Shown: positions 27,301 through 36,764 of the stretch, one piece after another | How positions within the stretch are numbered: position 1 is the first letter of the stretch | Layout of the letters: each line of letters opens with the position of its first letter | Source of the DNA: Hoylesella oralis ATCC 33269 | Lineage (GTDB): Bacteria > Bacteroidota > Bacteroidia > Bacteroidales > Bacteroidaceae | NCBI RefSeq assembly: GCF_000185145.2 | Contig: NZ_GL833119.1 | Span: forward strand, 1,987,464-2,051,463 | Reading direction: 5' to 3' | DNA length: 64,000 bases | Program-made: the position numbers and the translations under genes | Notes under the pieces: model-generated | The model's database searches: none | The model's input: only the letters and a program-made list of their open reading frames with translations | What the model was told of the DNA's origin: nothing

Positions 27301-29433
27301 ATGGAAATTAGAGATTTTGTTATTACCAAAAGAGACGGAAGTAAAGACCGTTTTTCGCTTGACAAAATTATGAATGCTATTATTAAGGCATTCAATTCTG
27401 TGAACGAACCAATCAATTTAGGAAGTATTTCTAAACTTTTAAGTCATCTTGCTATACATGACGATATTAAAGTAGAAGATATACAAAACCAAGTAGAAGA
27501 AGCTCTAATGCGAGAAGGCTATTACAATGTAGCCAAATCGTTTATGCTTTATCGCCAAGCACACACGGAAGATAGAGAGACATTGGAGAGGCTGAAATTT
27601 CTTTCGGATTACTGTGATGCTTCTAATGCTGCAACAGGCTCTAAATACGATGCTAATGCCAATGTTGAACATAAGAATATTGCAACCCTTATCGGCGAAC
27701 TTCCCAAAGCAAGTTTTATTCGTCTGAACCGCAGACTACTTACCGACAGAATAAAAAAAATGTATGGAAAAGAGGTAGCTGATGAATATATTAATAAGCT
27801 TACACATCATTATATATATAAGAATGATGAGACGAGTCTTGCAAATTATTGTGCATCCATCACGATGTATCCTTGGTTAATAGGAGGAACGGCTTCTATT
27901 GGTGGAAATTCTACAGCGCCGACAAACTTGAAGAGTTTCTGCGGAGGATTTGTAAATATGGTCTTCATGGTGTCAAGTATGCTAAGTGGGGCCTGTGCCA
28001 CTCCGGAATTTCTAATGTACTTGAATTATTTTATTGGGTTGGAATATGGAAAGGACTATTTCAAAGAGCCGGATAAGGTTGTTGATTTGTCTGTCAAGCG
28101 TAGAACCATTGATAAGATGATAACCGACTGTTTCGAGCAAATTGTATATACCTTAAATCAACCAACTGGTGCAAGGAATTATCAGGCCGTATTCTGGAAT
28201 ATCTCCTATTATGACAAGTTTTATTTCGAGAGTCTCTTTGGTAATTTCTATTTCCCCGATGGAAGTCAACCCGACTGGGAAGGGGTGTCATGGCTTCAGA
28301 AACGATTTATGAAGTGGTTCAACAAAGAACGTACTAAAACAGTGTTGACTTTCCCCGTAGAAACAATGGCATTATTAACAAAAGATGGGGACAGTATGGA
28401 TAAAGAATGGGGAGACTTTGCAGCAGAAATGTATTCGGAAGGGCATTCTTTCTTCACTTATATGAGTGACAATGCAGATTCGTTAAGTTCATGCTGTCGG
28501 TTGCGTAACGAGATACAAGACAATGGTTTTAGTTACACTCTCGGTGCAGGAGGAGTATCGACAGGAAGCAAGAGTGTGCTGACTATCAATCTTAACCGCT
28601 GTATCCAACATGCGGTAAACAACAAGATAGATTATAAAGAATATCTATCAGAAGTGATTGATTTGTGCCACAAAGTGCAATTAGCATATAATGAAAATTT
28701 GAAAGAACTACAGAAGCATGGTATGTTGCCACTCTTTGATGCCGGTTACATCAATATTTCAAGGCAATATTTAACAATCGGTATCAATGGTCTTGTAGAA
28801 GCTGCAGAGTTCATGGGATTACAAATTACCGACAATCCCAATTATCTGAAATTCGTACAAGAGGTTCTTGGACTAATTGAAAAGTATAATAAGCAATACC
28901 GTTCAAACGATGTTCTTTTTAACTGTGAAATGATACCTGCCGAAAATGTTGGCGTAAAACATGCCAAATGGGATCGCGAAGACGGTTATTTTGTACCACG
29001 CAATTGTTATAATAGTTATTTCTATATCGTGGAAGATTCTTCGCTGACAATTCTCGATAAGTTCAAGTTACACGGAGCTCCCTATATACAACATCTTACA
29101 GGAGGTTCGGCTCTACACATGAATCTTGAGGAACATCTTTCCAAAGCGCAGTATCGCAAACTTCTTAAAGTGGCCGCCAAAGAAGGTTGCAACTACTTTA
29201 CATTCAACATTCCCAATACACTCTGTAATGATTGTGGGCATATTGATAAACGTTATCTACAGGAGTGTCCTAAATGTCATAGTAAGAATGTGGATTATAT
29301 GACACGCATTATCGGTTACTTGAAACGGGTAAGTAATTTCTCGTTACCTCGTCAGGAGGAAGCCCACAGACGTTACTATGCAGACAAGCAGAAATATACA
29401 GTCTCGGTAAAAGACTATGAAATGGTAAAATAA
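27301..29433 (+). CDS. nrdD: Anaerobic ribonucleoside-triphosphate reductase
   Basis: Class III ribonucleotide reductase, oxygen-sensitive, making dNTPs with a glycyl radical; 710 residues. An ATP-cone regulatory domain fills about residues 1-95 (VITKRDGSKDRF onward). The catalytic barrel includes SCCRLRNEI and TLGAGGVSTGSKSV. The C terminus has a four-cysteine zinc site (C642, C645, C656, C659) and the glycyl-radical loop RIIGYL with G672 as the likely radical residue. Its activase nrdG follows 24 bases later. This points to growth without oxygen. Confidence 0.97.
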   Translation: MEIRDFVITKRDGSKDRFSLDKIMNAIIKAFNSVNEPINLGSISKLLSHLAIHDDIKVEDIQNQVEEALMREGYYNVAKSFMLYRQAHTEDRETLERLKFLSDYCDASNAATGSKYDANANVEHKNIATLIGELPKASFIRLNRRLLTDRIKKMYGKEVADEYINKLTHHYIYKNDETSLANYCASITMYPWLIGGTASIGGNSTAPTNLKSFCGGFVNMVFMVSSMLSGACATPEFLMYLNYFIGLEYGKDYFKEPDKVVDLSVKRRTIDKMITDCFEQIVYTLNQPTGARNYQAVFWNISYYDKFYFESLFGNFYFPDGSQPDWEGVSWLQKRFMKWFNKERTKTVLTFPVETMALLTKDGDSMDKEWGDFAAEMYSEGHSFFTYMSDNADSLSSCCRLRNEIQDNGFSYTLGAGGVSTGSKSVLTINLNRCIQHAVNNKIDYKEYLSEVIDLCHKVQLAYNENLKELQKHGMLPLFDAGYINISRQYLTIGINGLVEAAEFMGLQITDNPNYLKFVQEVLGLIEKYNKQYRSNDVLFNCEMIPAENVGVKHAKWDREDGYFVPRNCYNSYFYIVEDSSLTILDKFKLHGAPYIQHLTGGSALHMNLEEHLSKAQYRKLLKVAAKEGCNYFTFNIPNTLCNDCGHIDKRYLQECPKCHSKNVDYMTRIIGYLKRVSNFSLPRQEEAHRRYYADKQKYTVSVKDYEMVK

Positions 29434-29457
29434 TCAGCCGTTTGACAATATAATAAG

Positions 29458-29922
29458 GTGTTGAAATTTGTAAATACAGGAATTGTATTCCAAGAAATCC
29501 CAGATGAAGTGACACTGGCAATCAATATTTCAAATTGTCCGTGTCGTTGTCCGGGCTGTCATAGCCAATACCTGTGGCAAAATATAGGAGAGCCACTAAC
29601 GCCGATAGCCATTAGCTCTATGATAGAACGTTTTGGAAATAGCATTACTTGTATATGCTTGATGGGAGGAGACGCAGAACCGTCTTCTATCAATATGCTT
29701 GCCCGTTATATACACAAAATGCACAAAGGATATAAGGTGGCATGGTATAGTGGCCGGCAATTAATACCTTCAACCATTAGGAAAAGCGATTTCGATTATA
29801 TTAAACTTGGCCCGTATATCGAACATTTAGGATGTCTGAAAGAAAGGACAACAAATCAAAGACTTTATAAACATATTGTTGGAGAAGATTTTATTGATAT
29901 CACCGAAACGTTTTGGAAATAA
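29458..29922 (+). CDS. nrdG: Anaerobic ribonucleotide reductase activating protein
   Basis: A radical-SAM enzyme that puts the glycyl radical on NrdD; about 154 residues. The iron-sulfur motif CX3CX2C is present as CPCRCPGC, with an extra cysteine inside it. A GGD element (LMGGDAEP) follows. There is no ATG: the frame opens with GTG at 29458 directly followed by TTG at 29461, and either could start translation. Family length and the N-terminal VNTGIVFQEIPDEVTLA fit this position. Confidence 0.93.
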   Translation: MLKFVNTGIVFQEIPDEVTLAINISNCPCRCPGCHSQYLWQNIGEPLTPIAISSMIERFGNSITCICLMGGDAEPSSINMLARYIHKMHKGYKVAWYSGRQLIPSTIRKSDFDYIKLGPYIEHLGCLKERTTNQRLYKHIVGEDFIDITETFWK

Positions 29923-29936
29923 TGGAATTGCTATCA

Positions 29937-29968
29937 GCTATAAAACTTTTATTACAGCGTTTTATAGC
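29937..29968 (+). repeat. Hairpin just after nrdG
   Basis: GCTATAAAA (29937-29945) pairs with TTTTATAGC (29960-29968), a 9-base-pair stem 15 bases after the nrdG stop. There is no U-run, so it is probably an mRNA end-protecting structure ahead of the stronger terminator that follows. Confidence 0.45.
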
Positions 29969-29996
29969 ATAATATCGTCATAGGAGTAAATGGTTA

Positions 29997-30033
29997 TAAA
30001 AATAAGCGGATAAGGAAAAAACTTATCCGCTTA
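29997..30033 (-). terminator. Terminator between convergent nrdDG and the OmpH-like gene
   Basis: A perfect 12-base-pair stem (30003-30014 with 30022-30033) with an A-rich loop. On the minus strand it is followed by TTTTTATAACC, so it ends the OmpH-like transcript. It may also stop nrdDG transcripts from the other side. Confidence 0.8.
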
Positions 30034-30057
30034 AACTTATAAAGACAATATATGATA

Positions 30058-30672
30058 TTATTTCTTCGCAGTTGCTGCTTTTGTTTCAGCTGCAGGTTTA
30101 TATGCTTTATTTAACCCAGCTATTACATCATTCGTAATATCAAGCGCTTTATCTGCATAGAGGAGGTTATCTCCGGCCTTGCTCAATATCAATGTGTATT
30201 TCTTATCTTTATTATATGAAGCCAAGAAATGCTGAATACTGTCGCGAAGTGCTTTGTTATATTTATCTGTTTCTGCCTGAAATTCTGTACTTAAGCGCTG
30301 ATTTAGTGCTTGTAAATCATTATTCTGGCGTTGCAATCCTGCTTGTATGGCTTCAGCCTGTTCACGAGTATAGGCATTCTGTTGTACTTTCTGTTGGAAA
30401 TTTGCCGCTGCATTTTGTAATTGTTGTTGCTTTCCTGCAAGAGTATTTTGTATGTTTTGTCCTTTTTTCTGCAATATCAAAGAATAATCTTTACAGAACT
30501 TATACTGAGACATGATACTATCTACCTCAACATAAGCAATTTTTATTGTCGATGGAACATCTCCCTTCCCAGAGTCGGTTTTTGTGTCCATTTGAGGTTG
30601 CGACTGATTGCACGAAGTAATAACAAAGGCTGCAAGCGAAGCAACCGTCATTGTTAAAATGTCTTTTTTCAT
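30058..30672 (-). CDS. OmpH/Skp-family periplasmic chaperone-like lipoprotein
   Basis: A 204-residue protein with a lipoprotein signal; the lipobox ITSC puts the lipid-anchored cysteine near residue 21. The body is a long helical, Q- and A-rich coiled coil (about residues 65-150) followed by a short strand region, as in Skp (OmpH), the trimeric chaperone that carries unfolded outer-membrane proteins. The lipid anchor is a difference from E. coli Skp but common in Bacteroidota. The tail after about residue 190 is lysine/alanine rich. It lies 18 bases after the small membrane protein and is cotranscribed with it. Confidence 0.85.
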   Translation of the reverse strand: MKKDILTMTVASLAAFVITSCNQSQPQMDTKTDSGKGDVPSTIKIAYVEVDSIMSQYKFCKDYSLILQKKGQNIQNTLAGKQQQLQNAAANFQQKVQQNAYTREQAEAIQAGLQRQNNDLQALNQRLSTEFQAETDKYNKALRDSIQHFLASYNKDKKYTLILSKAGDNLLYADKALDITNDVIAGLNKAYKPAAETKAATAKK

Positions 30673-30690
30673 TTTCTTATCTTTTTATTA

Positions 30691-30885
30691 TTAATATGCA
30701 CAATTCGATTTTCTTGCCTCTAAATCTTGATCTATAAAGCAATGTATGCCTTTTTTTCGCAATCCGGCATTGTCATGGATGTGTGGAGAGACAAATTTTC
30801 CATTTTTCTTAAAGATCAACTTCACGGATAATAATGCAATAGCTATAGCAATAATTAACACGCTTAAGAGTAACATTTCTACCAT
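30691..30885 (-). CDS. Small conserved single-pass membrane protein
   Basis: A 64-residue protein with one N-terminal membrane helix (about residues 4-25), then a basic KLIFKKNGKF stretch and a soluble tail with the conserved-looking HIHDNAGLRKKGIHCFIDQD. I recall similar short proteins in other Bacteroidales but know no function. A near-perfect promoter directly upstream (30931-30961) and tight spacing to the OmpH-like gene support it being real. Confidence 0.65.
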   Translation of the reverse strand: MVEMLLLSVLIIAIAIALLSVKLIFKKNGKFVSPHIHDNAGLRKKGIHCFIDQDLEARKSNCAY

Positions 30886-30930
30886 ATTTTATTATATTTG
30901 CAGAGCTTATGATACACTATAAATGCGTCG

Positions 30931-30961
30931 CAAAGATAGTGTAATTTAAGTGAAACACAAA
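30931..30961 (-). promoter_or_regulatory. Promoter of the small membrane protein and OmpH-like genes
   Basis: TTTG (30958-30961 on the minus strand), 19 bases, then TATCTTTG (30931-30938). The start codon at 30885 follows 45 bases later. Confidence 0.75.
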
Positions 30962-31019
30962 ATAAAAAGCCTGATATTGTAGGTAATTTAAGAATAAAAA
31001 ACAATGGTATTATAATTAA

Positions 31020-32489
31020 ATGAATAACTCAATGGAAAAGAAAGACCTCAAACCTGCTCGTGTGTTCGAACAATTTGCAAGAATTAATCAAATTCCACGC
31101 CCATCCAAGCACGAGGAAAAGATGATAGAATACTTACGAGAGTTCGGCAAAAGCCACGGATTGGAAACAAAAGTAGACAAAACCGGAAACGTTTTGATAC
31201 GAAAGCCCGCAACAAAAGGATATGAAAATCGCAAGACCGTAATCTTACAAAGTCACATGGATATGGTGTGTGACAAACTTGTTGATGTAGAATTTGATTT
31301 CTATAAAGATGCTATTCAGACTTATATCGATGGGGAATGGCTGCATGCTAAAGGTACTACGCTCGGGGCTGATGACGGTATAGGAGACGCCATAGAACTT
31401 GCCATTCTCGACTCTGATGATATCGAACACGGTCCTTTGGAATGCGTATTTACCCGTGATGAGGAAACTCAGCTTACCGGTGCTTTAGGAATGGAAGACG
31501 ACTTTATGAATGGAGATTATTTAATCAATCTTGATTCTGAAGACGAAGGACAGATTTTTGTGTCGTGTGCAGGTGGGAGGAGCACAATCGCTACGTTCAA
31601 ATTCCAACGTGAACAAGCTCCCAAAAGATATTTCTTCATGCAGGCATCTTTGAAAGGACTTATCGGCGGACACTCCGGAGACGATATCAACAAAAAACGC
31701 GCCAATGCCATAAAGGTGTTAACACGCTTTCTCTATAATGAACAATCTAAGTACGATTTGCACTTGGCAAGTTTTAATTCTGGCAAGTTACATAATGCAA
31801 TACCACGCGACGGTCGTGTTATCTTCGCAGTACCCGACGAAGTAAAAGAACAGGTAAAAGCTGATTGGAACGTATTTCAGGCTTCTGTTGAAGACGAATT
31901 TCATGTAACGGACACCTCTATGGTATTTACATTGGAGAGTACCGAACCTTCTGAGGTTTTACCAAAGGAAACCGGTCGTAAATTTATCATGGCCCTACAG
32001 GCTGTAGACAATGGCATTTTCGCGATGTGCCAAGACGAAGCACTTGCTTCTATGGTTGAAACATCAAGTAATGTGGCAGCGGTTATTACAAGAGAGAATG
32101 AGATTGAGGTGCTGTCTTCCCAACGTTCCAATGTGATGAGCAATCTCGACAATATGTGTAACTCCGTAAGAGCGGCCTATGAACTGGGAGGGGCAGAAGT
32201 TATTGCAACAGACGGCTATCCGGCTTGGAAAATGAATCCGAATAGCGAATTGGTTAAAATTACTGTAAATGCTTATAAGAAACTTTTCCACAAAGAACCG
32301 AAAGTGCTGGGCATTCACGCAGGATTAGAATGCGGTTTATTCTCCGAACGATACCCCGATCTCGATATGGTTTCATTCGGTCCAACCCTTCGTTATGTGC
32401 ATACTCCTGATGAATGTCTTCATATACCCACCGTACAGATGGTATGGGATCATTTATTGGAAGTTTTGAAAAACATTCCCGAAAAATAA
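31020..32489 (+). CDS. pepD: Aminoacyl-histidine dipeptidase (cytosol non-specific dipeptidase, M20 family)
   Basis: A zinc dipeptidase of 489 residues that cleaves Xaa-His and other dipeptides in the cytoplasm. Metal ligands are visible in QSHMDMV (near residue 79), TLGADDGIG (near 118), RDEETQLTGA with the catalytic glutamate (near 148), DSEDEG (near 175) and the late YVHTPDE histidine. A lid domain with GLIGGHSGDDI lies in the middle. No signal peptide. Peptide breakdown fits an amino-acid-using anaerobe. Confidence 0.95.
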   Translation: MNNSMEKKDLKPARVFEQFARINQIPRPSKHEEKMIEYLREFGKSHGLETKVDKTGNVLIRKPATKGYENRKTVILQSHMDMVCDKLVDVEFDFYKDAIQTYIDGEWLHAKGTTLGADDGIGDAIELAILDSDDIEHGPLECVFTRDEETQLTGALGMEDDFMNGDYLINLDSEDEGQIFVSCAGGRSTIATFKFQREQAPKRYFFMQASLKGLIGGHSGDDINKKRANAIKVLTRFLYNEQSKYDLHLASFNSGKLHNAIPRDGRVIFAVPDEVKEQVKADWNVFQASVEDEFHVTDTSMVFTLESTEPSEVLPKETGRKFIMALQAVDNGIFAMCQDEALASMVETSSNVAAVITRENEIEVLSSQRSNVMSNLDNMCNSVRAAYELGGAEVIATDGYPAWKMNPNSELVKITVNAYKKLFHKEPKVLGIHAGLECGLFSERYPDLDMVSFGPTLRYVHTPDECLHIPTVQMVWDHLLEVLKNIPEK

Positions 32490-32502
32490 TACATTTAAAC
32501 AT

Positions 32503-32537
32503 ACAGCAGAGACAGCGTTTGGGCTTGTCTCTGTTGT
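32503..32537 (+). repeat. Hairpin between pepD and the lipoprotein gene
   Basis: ACAGCAGAGACA (32503-32514) pairs with TGTCTCTGTTGT (32526-32537) with one G-U pair. It follows the pepD stop by 13 bases. There is no strong U-run, so it may be a weak terminator or a processing site. Confidence 0.5.
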
Positions 32538-32551
32538 AATAAAATCATAAC

Positions 32552-32929
32552 ATGAAAAAAAGTATCTTTCTCTCCTCCGTTTTCTTATCATTGTTGTTAA
32601 TAAGTTGTGGCCAGAAACATGATGCGGAGAAACTGATCTCCAATTTTCTTGACAATAATCTTGTAGATAACGATATCCGCGAGAAAACATTCTCGGATAT
32701 TGATTCCACATTCTATATAAACGACAGCATCGTAAATGCGATGCGAACGAATGCTCGTACCAACAGGCTCGTCAAAAAAGAAGCCCAATATGGTACTGAA
32801 AAGGTTTCTGGAAAATTACTTTTTATGAGCGTGAAATATAGGAAGAACGACGGAACAATGCAAAAGTTTACTTTCTATATGGATCCCGAACTTGAAGAGA
32901 TAGTTGCTTTTAAACAAGATGCAATCTAA
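32552..32929 (+). CDS. Small lipoprotein of unknown function
   Basis: A 125-residue protein with a lipoprotein signal peptide; the lipobox LISC puts the anchored cysteine near residue 20. The mature part has a helical stretch (HDAEKLISNFLDNNL) followed by beta-rich sequence ending in FTFYMDPELEEIVAF. I do not recognise a named domain. It lies 62 bases after pepD on the same strand and may be cotranscribed past the hairpin. Lipid anchoring to an envelope membrane is the only supported statement. Confidence 0.7.
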   Translation: MKKSIFLSSVFLSLLLISCGQKHDAEKLISNFLDNNLVDNDIREKTFSDIDSTFYINDSIVNAMRTNARTNRLVKKEAQYGTEKVSGKLLFMSVKYRKNDGTMQKFTFYMDPELEEIVAFKQDAI

Positions 32930-32948
32930 TTGTCTGGTTTTAGATTAC

Positions 32949-32992
32949 ATCATGAACCACGGAGCTTGACATCGTGAACCACGGAGCTTGAC
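32949..32992 (+). repeat. Tandem 22-base direct repeat
   Basis: Two adjoining 22-base units (32949-32970 and 32971-32992) around GAACCACGGAGCTTGAC differ at one base. They lie between a lipoprotein gene and the broken SusC gene. This could be a duplication scar next to the deletion that truncated that gene. Confidence 0.8.
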
Positions 32993-33122
32993 GATTGGGG
33001 AGTACCATTCGTTTGCGGTACACATATGTTTTATCCGCAACAGAAATGCAACCTATCGGACTTATCTATAGCATGTTTTTCCGGTAAATCGCAATCTATC
33101 CGGCACGCATATTACTATTTTC

Positions 33123-33821
33123 TCAAAATAACGCATACAAAAACTCTACTATCAATAACTTAAGCATCGTTGCACTTATCTCTACCCCATCGAGGATAAT
33201 CAATGGACTTTTATTGGCACCGAATGTGGATACGCCTCGAATATAGAACTCTGCATTGTCGTACCCCGGCTCACCAGTAGTCTGACGTGCTATGATGCCC
33301 GGAACATTTCCTGCAAAAGAGGTTGTAAGACTGCTGGATGTCATCTTCAAATCTTGGGGCTTTACAGATTGTACGGCCCCTACCAACGATTCTTTTTTCT
33401 GCTTACCGAAACCGACAACAACTACTTCATCCAAAACTTTATTGTTAGGTATCATGGAGATGGCAATAAATGTTCTGCCTTTCAACCGTATTTCTTTATT
33501 CTGATAGCCTATATAAGCAATATCTAAAGTGGCATTGGGCAACACTTTTAGCGAAAAGGTTCCATCTGCATCTGTAATAGCAGCATTAGCGGAACCTCGC
33601 TCCCTGACTGTGGCTCCAACTATCGGTTCTCCGTTCTCGTCGCCTATAAATCCTTTGATAGCTGTTTTTTCATTTTGCAACATCTTATTGGTATTCCACT
33701 CTTTTGCAGTAGTGGGACCGCCGTTATTTAGCAATTCAGCCTGCAATGTTATCAGGCTTGATTCGAACAACAACAAAAGCATCAAAAGTAGCCTTTGCCA
33801 ACAACAAAATTTACTTTTCAT
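33123..33821 (-). pseudogene. Truncated SusC/RagA-type TonB-linked outer-membrane receptor
   Basis: Only the N-terminal 230 or so residues of a protein normally about 1000 long. Present: a signal peptide (about 1-27), a carboxypeptidase-regulatory-like domain (IKGFIGDENGEPIVGATV to about residue 130), a TonB-box-like VVVVGFGKQKKESLVGAV, and the start of the plug with FYIRGVSTFG and PLIILDGVEISAT. After ISAT the sequence departs from the family and stops within about 15 residues. The whole barrel is missing and no SusD partner follows. It cannot work as a transporter. The 3' side carries no recognisable barrel fragments. Confidence 0.88.
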
Positions 33822-34364
33822 CTGTTTTCAAGTTATAAAATTATTATATGGTTTATTGACTAATGAATTGTCAGGTCTCTATACCAATTTATCAGGCAAT
33901 AGTTTATCAAACTACGCCAAATAGGTCTAAGTAATAGTTTTTCAATAAATTATTGTAGTTTCACGATACCAGTATAATATTGGATTGCAACAAAATAAAG
34001 AATAGCCATTGGATAGTCGCAAAAATAATTAATTTTAGTTAGAAATCCAAACTTTTTCTTGCAAAATATTAAATGTAAAACGGATTTCTGATGTTTTTAC
34101 ATGATTTAAATCTATCAAATAGTTCTACCAACAAATAAGGGCATAAAAAATAAATTTTATGGATGTATTACAATGAAAAAATCTAATAGAAATATGGCTT
34201 GAGATGATATACACAACTCCTAATCACGCCATATACAGCCTCTATCGGCATTAGAATAATCATATATGAACAATAAACATACTGTGGATTATAACAATAT
34301 TGAAACAACATCTTCATGCTTCCCTATTTTCATTATTCACCGAAAGTATATAATATCTTGTTCA
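33822..34364. other. Gene-free AT-rich stretch
   Basis: About 540 bases with no supported gene. It holds a small CAATAA-A-TTATTG repeat (33953-33965) and nothing else I can interpret. It separates the broken SusC gene from the rprXY terminator. Confidence 0.6.
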
Positions 34365-34438
34365 AAATAACAAAAAAGCATGTAAAACATATCGCAACAG
34401 TTCTTTATCAGCAAACTGTTGCAACATGCTTTACATGC
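34365..34438 (-). terminator. Large hairpin terminator of the rprX-rprY operon
   Basis: GCATGTAAA (34378-34386) pairs with TTTACATGC (34430-34438), and GCAACAGTT (34394-34402) pairs with AACTGTTGC (34414-34422), giving a long interrupted stem. On the minus strand it is followed by TTTTTTGTTATTTT. Confidence 0.85.
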
Positions 34439-34456
34439 CCTATCTGTATTAGGAAT

Positions 34457-35155
34457 TTATTCTCCCTCGGGAGTAATCAGTTTATAACCTTTGCCATGGA
34501 TATTAATGATTTCGATTTGATCGTCGTCTTTCAGATGTTTGCGTAGCTTCGTGATATACACATCCATAGAACGAGCATTGAAATAGTTGTCATCTATCCA
34601 TATCGTTTTCAGGGCAAAATCTCTTTGCAGTATTTCATTGGCATGAGCACACAACAGAGCGAGCAGTTCATTCTCCTTTGTTGTGAGCTTTGTCTGCTTA
34701 TCTCCGATAGAAAGTAACTGCTTCTGTGTGTCGAATGTGAAGCGCCCGATATGGTAAAGTGTAGACTCTTTATTCTTCTTTCCGCGCACACGACGCAGGA
34801 TTGCCTCTATACGTAAAACCAATTCTTCCATAGAAAATGGCTTGGTAATGTAATCGTCTGCCCCGATTTTAAATCCTTCAAGGATATCTTCTTTCAACGT
34901 TTTAGCTGTAAGGAAAATAATAGGTATCTCTGCATTAGCTTGGCGGATTTCCTGTGCTAATGTAAAGCCATCTTTCTTAGGCATCATTACATCGAGTACG
35001 CAAATGTCGAACTTACTCTTCAAGAATTCCTTATAACCAACTTCACCATCAGGACATAATACTGCCGTATAGTCCTTTGCCTGTAAATATTCGCGAAGTA
35101 ACATACCTAAATTTTCATCATCTTCGCACAATAAAATCTTCAACTTATCTTCCAT
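34457..35155 (-). CDS. rprY: OmpR-family response regulator RprY
   Basis: A 232-residue two-component regulator. The receiver domain has acidic residues in CEDDEN, phospho-acceptor D55 in VLDVMMPKKDG, and the switch residues in FLTAKT and ITKPFSMEEL. The C-terminal winged helix (about residues 135-230) has LTTKENELLALLCAH and IHGKGYKLI. It follows its kinase by 41 bases and closely resembles Bacteroides RprY, which binds promoters of transport and stress genes. The targets in this organism are not known. Confidence 0.93.
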   Translation of the reverse strand: MEDKLKILLCEDDENLGMLLREYLQAKDYTAVLCPDGEVGYKEFLKSKFDICVLDVMMPKKDGFTLAQEIRQANAEIPIIFLTAKTLKEDILEGFKIGADDYITKPFSMEELVLRIEAILRRVRGKKNKESTLYHIGRFTFDTQKQLLSIGDKQTKLTTKENELLALLCAHANEILQRDFALKTIWIDDNYFNARSMDVYITKLRKHLKDDDQIEIINIHGKGYKLITPEGE

Positions 35156-35196
35156 AATTTTTAATGTTTATATATTAATAATTCTTATCAACCTAA

Positions 35197-36759
35197 TCAG
35201 TCTTCCTTGATAACAGGAAGTTTGATTGTAAATTCCGTACCTTTTCCGAACTCACTGTCTACACGAATTTCGCCATTATGCAGATCAATAATCTTCTTTA
35301 CATAAGCCAAACCAAGCCCGAAGCCCTTTGCATCGTGCACATTACCCGTATGCACACGATAGAACTTTTCGAATATACGCTTCAAATTTTCTTTTTTGAT
35401 ACCAAGTCCGGTATCGCGAACAGACAGATATAGATAATCGTTATCATTCCATGTCTTCAGATAGATATCGATAGGCTTATCTTGTTTCCTATATTTAACG
35501 GCATTATCCATCAGATTAAATATCACATTTTGGAAATGCATTTCATCTACATAGATAGTAGAATCGATGGCACCTATATCTGTATAAATCTTTCCTCCCG
35601 TATGCTCTACACGCAACGTGAAAGAATTAGCTATATTCTCCACAATCTCATTCAAGTCGAGGCGTTTCTTTTTGAACACTGCTTTCTTGCGATCGAACAT
35701 CGACATCTGTAATACTTTCTCAACAAGGAAACGCAAACGTTTGGACTCATCGTTGATCACTCCACCGAGATGTGCCATCATTGCCTCGCTCTTGCTAACC
35801 GACTTGTCATTAAGCATCTGGGCTGCAAGCGATATACTTGCTATAGGTGTTTTTAGTTCATGAGTCATATTATTGATAAAATCGTTTTTGATTTCCGTAT
35901 ATCTCTTTTGCCTAAAGATGATAACTATCGTGAAAACAAACGTTACCAAGAGCACGAAAGTAAACACGACTGCCGGTATAAGAAACCGTACTGAAGAGAA
36001 TATGTACTCGTTCATCTCCGGAAAATGTATCTTAACAACTCCCATATTCGACTGTGGATCGTTGCGGAAGAGCACTTGAGAATAGGTATATTCCTCTCCA
36101 TCATCAGAATAATCCGGACATCTATAGACCTCCCGCCCGTCTTGTGTGCTTACAGTAAAGTGGTAAGGTATATTAATTCCGTTATTCATCAGCTCCGCCT
36201 TCAAATCCTGATCGAGCAATTTAAAGTTAACTCTTTCTTTTAATGGTTTTTCTGAAGCTGAATATAATATGGAGTACACTACCTCATCGAGCAATGCCTT
36301 TTGATAAACATAGCGATTTTTAACGATTTCCTGTAACGACTTGGAAGCCTCTGACAATGAATTTTTATCGTTATGTAAAATCATTGCTTTAGGCATTTGA
36401 GACGGTTTTGTTGTTATTGTTTTCAACTCGAATGATGAATAAACCGTTCCATCATTACCTGCAACGGAATATTGATGGGACTGTTGAATAGTACCATCAG
36501 GTTGCCCCGACCTCGTACCAATAGAGTCTTGTCGGAAGGCTTTGCGTTCTGTTTCGTTTACATCCTTTTCTAAATAGCGTAAAGTTTCATTGAGTTCCAA
36601 ATTACGTGCAGCCTGATAAAGCGCACGGTTCACAGACTCATCGAATTGTTCTTTCTTCATATTTGTCATTTCACGAATATATTTCAATTGCAGAAATAGC
36701 AATGCAAGGAAAGAAAATCCCATTATAATCGATATAATCCAAATCGTTTTCTTCTTCAT
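35197..36759 (-). CDS. rprX: Sensor histidine kinase RprX
   Basis: A 520-residue membrane histidine kinase. One membrane helix lies at about residues 7-27 and another at about 257-283, framing a sensor domain of some 230 residues outside the cytoplasmic membrane. The phospho-accepting H300 is in NMTHELKTPIAS. The ATPase domain has the N box near FNLMDNAVKY, G1 in VRDTGLGIKKENL and G2 in GFGLGLAYVKKII. It pairs with rprY downstream. The TATCTTTG promoter element ends only 5 bases before the ATG, so the mRNA may have almost no leader. The signal it senses is unknown. Confidence 0.93.
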   Translation of the reverse strand: MKKKTIWIISIIMGFSFLALLFLQLKYIREMTNMKKEQFDESVNRALYQAARNLELNETLRYLEKDVNETERKAFRQDSIGTRSGQPDGTIQQSHQYSVAGNDGTVYSSFELKTITTKPSQMPKAMILHNDKNSLSEASKSLQEIVKNRYVYQKALLDEVVYSILYSASEKPLKERVNFKLLDQDLKAELMNNGINIPYHFTVSTQDGREVYRCPDYSDDGEEYTYSQVLFRNDPQSNMGVVKIHFPEMNEYIFSSVRFLIPAVVFTFVLLVTFVFTIVIIFRQKRYTEIKNDFINNMTHELKTPIASISLAAQMLNDKSVSKSEAMMAHLGGVINDESKRLRFLVEKVLQMSMFDRKKAVFKKKRLDLNEIVENIANSFTLRVEHTGGKIYTDIGAIDSTIYVDEMHFQNVIFNLMDNAVKYRKQDKPIDIYLKTWNDNDYLYLSVRDTGLGIKKENLKRIFEKFYRVHTGNVHDAKGFGLGLAYVKKIIDLHNGEIRVDSEFGKGTEFTIKLPVIKED

Positions 36760-36764
36760 GTCAG

